From assembly GCA_903882335.1 (NCBI GenBank), contig CAIRWP010000362.1, positions 1-10,478 of the forward strand: a stretch of 10,478 bases of DNA. The letters are read 5' to 3'. This DNA is from an uncultured Opitutia bacterium (lineage in GTDB: Bacteria > Verrucomicrobiota > Verrucomicrobiia > Opitutales > UBA953). Both the position numbers and the translations under genes were made by a program. The notes below the pieces were generated by a model. The model was not told the origin of the DNA. It saw only the letters and a program-made list of their open reading frames with translations, and did no database searches. This document shows, piece by piece, positions 7,005 through 10,478 of the stretch (position 1 is its first letter; each line of letters opens with the position of its first letter).

Positions 7005-8930
7005 TCAGGCGGTGCGGCGCGGGCGGTGGGCCAGTAGACGGAGACCGTTGAGGCAGACGAGGACGGTGCTACCTTCGTGGACGCCTACGCCCAGCGAAAG
7101 CGGCACGCCGGGCCGGAAGACCACGTAGGCGGCCATGCCGAGGGCGGCGCCGATCGAGATCAGGATGTTGACGCGGATCGCCCGGCGGGCGGCCCGGCTG
7201 AGTTCGATCGCGTCGACCAGCCGTTCGATGCGGTCGTCGGCGAGGACCACGTCGCTGGATTCGAGCGCGGCGTCGCTCCCGCGTCCGCCCATGCCGATGG
7301 CGACGTCGGCCGCGGCAAGTCCCGGGGCGTCGTTGACCCCGTCGCCGACCATCGCCACGACCCGGCCTTCGGCCGAGAGGCGTCGAATCGCGGCCATCTT
7401 GGCGTCGGGCGTGAGGGCGGCGCCGTAGGATTGGACGCCGACCTGACGGGCGGCCACGGCGGCGGCCTCCTCGCGGTCCCCCGTCAGCATGACCGTGCGG
7501 ATCTGGCGGGCGTGCAGGGCGGCGAGGGTGGGGGCGCTTGCCGGGCGGATCTCATCCACCAGAGTCGCGCGCACGATGACAGCCCCGTCGGAGGCCCAGA
7601 CTTCGCTGACGATGGCGCCGGCCGGCACGGGGGCGCCGGGGATCTCTTGCGCCCCGGTGAACTCGCGGGTGCCGACGCTCCAGCGGGCACCGTCGAGGGA
7701 GCCGGCGACGCCCTGGCCGGGTGAATTGGACAAGCCTTGGACCTCCTTCTGGATCGCGCCTTCAGCCCGGCACGCTGCGACGACGCCCGCGGCGAACGGA
7801 TGCGTGGTGCCGGCTTCCAGGGAGAGCAGGGCCGAGAGGGCCCGTCGGCGATCCGCCGAGGCCGGGAGCACTTCCAGCGCGGCGACCACGGGGGTACCGG
7901 CGGTCAGCGTGCCCGTCTTGTCGAAGCAGACGCAATCGACGTCGGCCAACCGCTCGACGGCGGCGCCGCCGCGGAAGAGGATGCCTTGCCGGGCGCCGGC
8001 GGCGATGGCCGCCAGCACCGCCGAGGGGACCGAGAGCACCAGGGCGCAGGGACTCAGGACGACCAATAGCGTCATCGCCCGATAGAGCGCCGAGTTCGCG
8101 GGGTCGCCGGCCTCGCGGAAGGGGTGTCCGGCGAGTAGGAGGGTGACGAGGAAGAGGGCGGAGGCCGAGAGTGTGAAGATCGCGTAGGCGTCGCCCCAGC
8201 GGTCGATCGCGCGTTGGGCGGGGGCTTTGCTCTCCTGGGCCTCGCGGATGAGCTTCACGATACGTCGCAGGGCGCTGTCTTGTTCGGCCCGGGTCACCCG
8301 CACCACCAGTCGGCCCCAGTCGTTGAGGGTGCCTCCCGCCACCGTGTCACCCCGCTGTTTGGCGGCTGGCTTGGCCTCCCCGGTGAGGGTGGATTCGTCG
8401 ACCGCGCTCTCGCCTTCGCGCACCTCCCCGTCGGCCGGCACCAGCTCGCCCGGCAGGATTGCGACGAGGTCGCCGGGGACGAGCATGGCCACCGCCACCT
8501 CCGTCTCCGCACCGTCCGGACCGAGCCGGCGGGCCTGCTTCGGGGAGCGATCGAGCAGGGCGTCGATGGCCCCGCGGGTCCGGTCCATCGCGTAGTGCTC
8601 GATGGCGCCCGCGGTCGAGAAAAGGAAGAGCAGGAGCACGCCCTCGAGCGGCTGACCCACGACCCACGCCCCGGCGGCGGCCAGGAGCATGAGCAGGTGG
8701 ACGTCGATCCGCCGATGCCAGCGCAGCGCATGCCAGCCTTCCCCGGCGGCCTCCCAGGCGCCCGCGCCGCTGGCGGCCGCGGCCAGCGCCCAGCGCAGCC
8801 AGGCGGGCCCAGCCGCCAGTTCGGTTACGAGTGCGCCGAGGCCGAGCAGACCGCAGGCGAGCGCGAGCGCGCCGAGCATCCGCCATTCCCCCGCATGGTC
8901 GTGGCCGTGGTGGTGAGGGCGTCCGTTCAT
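7005..8930 (-). CDS. P1B-4-type heavy-metal-exporting P-type ATPase (Co/Fe/Zn/Cd class)
   Basis: Pumps a divalent metal ion out of the cytoplasm using ATP. With the ATG at 8928-8930 the protein has 641 residues. It has a His-rich N-terminus (HHHGHDH, 6-12) instead of a CxxC HMA domain, and about eight hydrophobic segments. The actuator loop is ESTLTGEA (179-186). The transmembrane metal motif is SPC (293-295) rather than CPC. The phosphorylation site is DKTGT (337-341, Asp337), the P1B His-Pro motif THPFA is at 376-380, the hinge GDGVNDAP at 529-536, and the last-membrane-helix motif HEGST at 618-622. SPC plus HEGGT-like is the P1B-4 signature; characterised members export Co2+, Fe2+ or Zn2+/Cd2+, so the substrate cannot be fixed here. 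An upstream in-frame ATG at 9006-9008 would add 26 Arg-rich residues of no clear purpose. It is convergent with rng and divergent from the ribbon-helix-helix gene. Confidence 0.93.
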   Translation of the reverse strand: MNGRPHHHGHDHAGEWRMLGALALACGLLGLGALVTELAAGPAWLRWALAAAASGAGAWEAAGEGWHALRWHRRIDVHLLMLLAAAGAWVVGQPLEGVLLLFLFSTAGAIEHYAMDRTRGAIDALLDRSPKQARRLGPDGAETEVAVAMLVPGDLVAILPGELVPADGEVREGESAVDESTLTGEAKPAAKQRGDTVAGGTLNDWGRLVVRVTRAEQDSALRRIVKLIREAQESKAPAQRAIDRWGDAYAIFTLSASALFLVTLLLAGHPFREAGDPANSALYRAMTLLVVLSPCALVLSVPSAVLAAIAAGARQGILFRGGAAVERLADVDCVCFDKTGTLTAGTPVVAALEVLPASADRRRALSALLSLEAGTTHPFAAGVVAACRAEGAIQKEVQGLSNSPGQGVAGSLDGARWSVGTREFTGAQEIPGAPVPAGAIVSEVWASDGAVIVRATLVDEIRPASAPTLAALHARQIRTVMLTGDREEAAAVAARQVGVQSYGAALTPDAKMAAIRRLSAEGRVVAMVGDGVNDAPGLAAADVAIGMGGRGSDAALESSDVVLADDRIERLVDAIELSRAARRAIRVNILISIGAALGMAAYVVFRPGVPLSLGVGVHEGSTVLVCLNGLRLLAHRPRRTA

Positions 8931-9120
8931 GCGACGCAGGCTGTCGTCGCGGCGACGGACGGTCAACCTCGCGGTCGCACCGCGCGCGTCGTCGCGTATC
9001 GAATTCATGTTTACGAAAAGCGCGTTGCGACGCCAAAAAAAACTTTTGCGCGTTAACTGAAAATTCCTCTTGCGCAAGCGAGAGTTATGCCTATCAATCT
9101 CACCAAGAGTTAACCGCAAC
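8931..9120. promoter_or_regulatory. divergent control region between the metal ATPase and the ribbon-helix-helix gene
   Basis: The part from about 9009 to 9120 is clearly more AT-rich than its surroundings and looks regulatory. It holds an A8 run (9035-9042), a perfect palindrome CTTGCGCAAG (9069-9078), two GTTAAC sites (9052-9057, 9109-9114) and a direct repeat AGAGTTA (9081-9087 and 9106-9112). A plus-strand promoter candidate is TTGCGC (9070-9075), 16 bases, TATCAA (9092-9097), which would start transcription shortly before the GTG at 9121. The stretch 8931-9008 stays open in the ATPase frame and may be its N-terminus if ATG 9008 is used. Confidence 0.5.
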
Positions 9121-9516
9121 GTGACGAACCGAACCGAAACCCCGAGCGAAAGTCTCATCACCGTGTCGCTTCCCCCGAAGCTTCACGCCGAGGCGGTCGC
9201 CTTTCAGCATCGGTCTGGTTTCTCCACTCTGAGCGAAGTCATCCGGCACGCGCTGGATCGCTTCGCCGACTCCCGCCCGGCGCTCGAGCCTTCTCGTTCC
9301 CGCCAAGTTTCTTTCCGCGTACCGTCGGAGCTCCGCACTCGAATCACCCGTCAGGCGCGTCAGGCGCAGGTGAGCGTGGGGCGCATCGTCAGGGTGGCGC
9401 TTCAGGCGCTGCCCTCTAACCCAACAACGATCCAAAAAAAGGAAAAAACTATGGCTAAAAAGAAGGCCGCCGCTAAGAAGGCGACCAAGAAGGCCACCAA
9501 GTCGAAGAAGAAGTAA
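9121..9516 (+). CDS. tandem ribbon-helix-helix-like protein with Lys/Ala histone-like tail
   Basis: I recognise the fold type but not a named protein. From GTG 9121 it has 131 residues. Two stretches share the ribbon-helix-helix plan of a short beta strand, helix, turn, helix: LITVSLPPKLHAEAV to IRHALDRF (about 12-48) and RQVSFRVPSELRTRI to RIVRVALQAL (about 61-97). In CopG/Arc/MetJ proteins the strands pair between two subunits to contact the DNA major groove, so two in one chain could fold as a pseudo-dimer. Residues 106-131 form a Lys/Ala/Thr tail like histone H1 and AlgP tails, which bind DNA non-specifically. An in-frame TTG at 9070 would add 17 residues but overlaps the putative promoter. 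It is divergent from the metal ATPase and ends in a strong terminator. A nucleoid-associated or autoregulating DNA-binding role is inference. Confidence 0.75.
   Translation: MTNRTETPSESLITVSLPPKLHAEAVAFQHRSGFSTLSEVIRHALDRFADSRPALEPSRSRQVSFRVPSELRTRITRQARQAQVSVGRIVRVALQALPSNPTTIQKKEKTMAKKKAAAKKATKKATKSKKK
9435..9441 (+). other. in-frame A-AAA-AAG slippery heptamer
   Basis: The zero-frame codons CAA AAA AAG at 9433-9441 form the X-XXY-YYZ heptamer used for -1 frameshifting in E. coli dnaX. A -1 slip would read about five further codons and stop at TAA 9456-9458, giving a product without the Lys tail. I see no obvious stimulatory hairpin immediately downstream, so use of the site is uncertain. 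The seven-A run could also cause transcriptional slippage. Confidence 0.4.
9451..9516 (+). CDS. possible internal-start 21-residue Lys/Ala-rich peptide, in frame with the ribbon-helix-helix gene
   Basis: An ATG at 9451 opens the Lys/Ala tail in the same frame as the larger gene. It is preceded by AAAGGAAAAAACT, a purine-rich Shine-Dalgarno-like GGA about six to eight bases upstream, better than that of any other start in this window. If used, it makes a free peptide (MAKKKAAAKKATKK and on to KSKKK), about half Lys, that could act like a minimal H1-type DNA or RNA condenser. Equally, it may simply be the tail of the longer protein. Confidence 0.35.
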   Translation: MAKKKAAAKKATKKATKSKKK

Positions 9517-9532
9517 TTCTTCTGAGACTGTT

Positions 9533-9548
9533 CCGTCCTTCGGGATGG
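9533..9548 (+). other. small UUCG-tetraloop hairpin in the 3' UTR
   Basis: CCGTCC, TTCG, GGATGG: a 6-bp stem (one G-T pair) closed by a C(UUCG)G tetraloop, one of the most stable RNA loops. It lies 16 bases after the TAA of the ribbon-helix-helix gene and upstream of the main terminator. There is no T run after it, so it is more likely to stabilise the mRNA 3' end than to terminate. Confidence 0.5.
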
Positions 9549-9574
9549 ATGGCGCCGGCACCCCCGGTTTACAC

Positions 9575-9606
9575 AAGGACCCTCGCAAGGGGGTCCTTTT
9601 CTTTTT
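9575..9606 (+). terminator. strong Rho-independent terminator after the ribbon-helix-helix gene
   Basis: Ten paired positions (9575-9584 with 9589-9598, one T-G pair) are closed by a GCAA tetraloop and run directly into TTTTCTTTTT. It separates the small DNA-binding gene from icd, so icd must have its own promoter downstream. Confidence 0.9.
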
Positions 9607-9631
9607 CCCTGCGGCCCGACCCGATATAGGC

Positions 9632-9663
9632 TTGAAAGGGTGGGGCGGGACGAGGTTTGTTAT
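9632..9663 (+). promoter_or_regulatory. weak icd promoter candidate
   Basis: After the terminator only about 70 bases remain before icd, so its promoter should be here. TTGAAA (9632-9637) is a fair -35 match. The AT-rich run TTTGTTAT (9656-9663) is the only possible -10, at a spacing of 18-20 bases and with a poor match. GATATAG at 9623-9629 is an alternative -10 without a clear -35. Position is the main support. Confidence 0.25.
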
Positions 9664-9674
9664 CGGCCTCGACC

Positions 9675-10478
9675 ATGAGCACCTCCCTCCCCGCCGACGC
9701 CGGCAAAATCACCATTTCCAACGGCAAGCTGACCGTCCCCGACCGCCCCATCATCCCCTTCATCGAGGGTGACGGCACCGGTCCGGACATCTGGCGCGCC
9801 TCGGTGCGCGTCCTGGACGCCGCCGTGGCCAAGGCCTATGCTGGCAAGCGCCAGATTCAGTGGCTCGAGGTCCTGGCCGGCGAGAAGGCCTTCAACCGGA
9901 CCCAGAACTGGCTCCCCGAGGAGACCCTCACCGCTTTCCGCGAGTACCTCGTCGGCATCAAGGGCCCGCTGACCACCCCGACCGGCGGCGGTATCCGCTC
10001 CCTCAACGTCGCCCTGCGCCAGCAGCTCGACCTCTACGTCTGCCTCCGCCCCGTGCAGTGGTTCACCGGCGTGCCTTCCCCGGTCAAGAACCCGGGCAAG
10101 GTCGACATGGTGATCTTCCGCGAGAACACCGAGGACATCTACGCCGGCATCGACTTCGAGGCGGGCTCGGAGATCGCGCTCAAGACGCTCGAGTTCATCC
10201 AGACCAACTTCCCCAAGGAATTTAAGAAGATCCGCTTCGGTGCCGAGCAGCCCGCCACGGTCGGCCTCGGCATCAAGCCCGTCTCCCGGCCGGGCTCCGA
10301 GCGCCTCATCCGTTCGGCGATTCAGTACGCCGTCGCGAACAAGCGCAAGTCGCTGACCCTCGTCCATAAGGGCAATATCATGAAGTATACCGAAGGCGCC
10401 TTCATGAAGTGGGGCTACGACCTCGCCAAGAGCGAGTTCGGCGCGGTCGAGATCGACGGCGGCCCCTGGTGCAAGATC
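9675..10478 (+). CDS. icd: isocitrate dehydrogenase (NADP type), 3' end cut by window edge
   Basis: Oxidatively decarboxylates isocitrate to 2-oxoglutarate in the TCA cycle, yielding NADPH. The visible 268 codons match the E. coli Icd type closely throughout: NGKLTVP (16-22), IEGDGTGPD (30-38), KGPLTTPTGGGIRSLNVALRQ (about 96-116), YVCLRPV (121-127), MVIFRENTEDIYAGI (145-159), LVHKGNIMKYTEGAF (229-243) and DGGPW (261-265). Isocitrate ligands Ser109, Asn111, Arg115, Arg125, Arg149 and Tyr156 correspond to E. coli Ser113, Asn115, Arg119, Arg129, Arg153 and Tyr160, and Lys232 to Lys230. Ser109 is the residue that AceK phosphorylates in E. coli; whether this organism has AceK is unknown. The metal ligands and cofactor-specificity residues lie beyond the window, so NADP use is inferred from subfamily similarity. 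ATG 9675 gives the expected N-terminus, and a terminator isolates it from the upstream gene. Confidence 0.96.
   Translation, partial: MSTSLPADAGKITISNGKLTVPDRPIIPFIEGDGTGPDIWRASVRVLDAAVAKAYAGKRQIQWLEVLAGEKAFNRTQNWLPEETLTAFREYLVGIKGPLTTPTGGGIRSLNVALRQQLDLYVCLRPVQWFTGVPSPVKNPGKVDMVIFRENTEDIYAGIDFEAGSEIALKTLEFIQTNFPKEFKKIRFGAEQPATVGLGIKPVSRPGSERLIRSAIQYAVANKRKSLTLVHKGNIMKYTEGAFMKWGYDLAKSEFGAVEIDGGPWCKI

Noticed and set aside
8214..9056. 280-codon plus-strand open frame opposite the metal ATPase
   Set aside because: It overlaps a complete P-type ATPase with all motifs; composition is that of a complement frame.
9660..10367. 235-codon minus-strand open frame opposite icd
   Set aside because: Antisense of an unmistakable Icd; Asp/Gly/Leu/Glu-rich shadow.

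Overview
The window is GC-rich bacterial chromosome with mostly housekeeping genes and two unusual small proteins. The co-occurrence of RNase Y and an RNase E/G-family enzyme, a high-GC genome with few Shine-Dalgarno sequences, and Lys/Ala-rich and Arg/Gly-rich small proteins suggest a verrucomicrobial (Opitutaceae-like) bacterium. That placement is inference and no marker gene settles it. I see no phage, transposon, CRISPR, tRNA or rRNA signal.

Layout. The left half is built around a divergent intergenic region at 3770-3884. Leftward (minus strand) run rny (RNase Y, 2333-3769), an unrecognised Arg/Gly-rich protein with an amphipathic helix (1226-2137), and murA (1-1181, its last residues cut off by the window edge). 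An intrinsic-terminator-like hairpin sits in the 44-base gap between the last two. Rightward run rodA (3885-5219) and, four bases later, an RNase G/E gene (rng, 5224-6945). Each arm therefore joins an RNA-decay enzyme to a peptidoglycan enzyme: MurA makes the first committed precursor and RodA polymerises glycan during elongation.

The right half holds a P1B-4-type metal-exporting ATPase (7005-8930, minus strand), convergent with rng across a hairpin at 6969-6990. It is divergent from a small gene (9121-9516) that encodes two ribbon-helix-helix-like repeats in one chain followed by a histone-like Lys/Ala tail. That tail begins at an internal ATG with the only Shine-Dalgarno-like site close to a start codon in the window, and is preceded by an in-frame A-AAA-AAG slippery heptamer. 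A strong GCAA-tetraloop terminator (9575-9606) closes this unit, and icd (NADP-type isocitrate dehydrogenase) follows from 9675 and runs off the window edge.

The best candidates for something undescribed are the Arg-rich protein next to RNase Y, which looks like a detached RNase E-type scaffold (membrane helix plus Arg-rich RNA-binding segments), and the tandem-RHH/Lys-tail protein with its possible two-product arrangement. Both are hypotheses from reading the sequence and no searches were run. No gene-free stretch exceeds 300 bases; the longer gaps (2138-2332, 3770-3884, 8931-9120) are described in the feature list.
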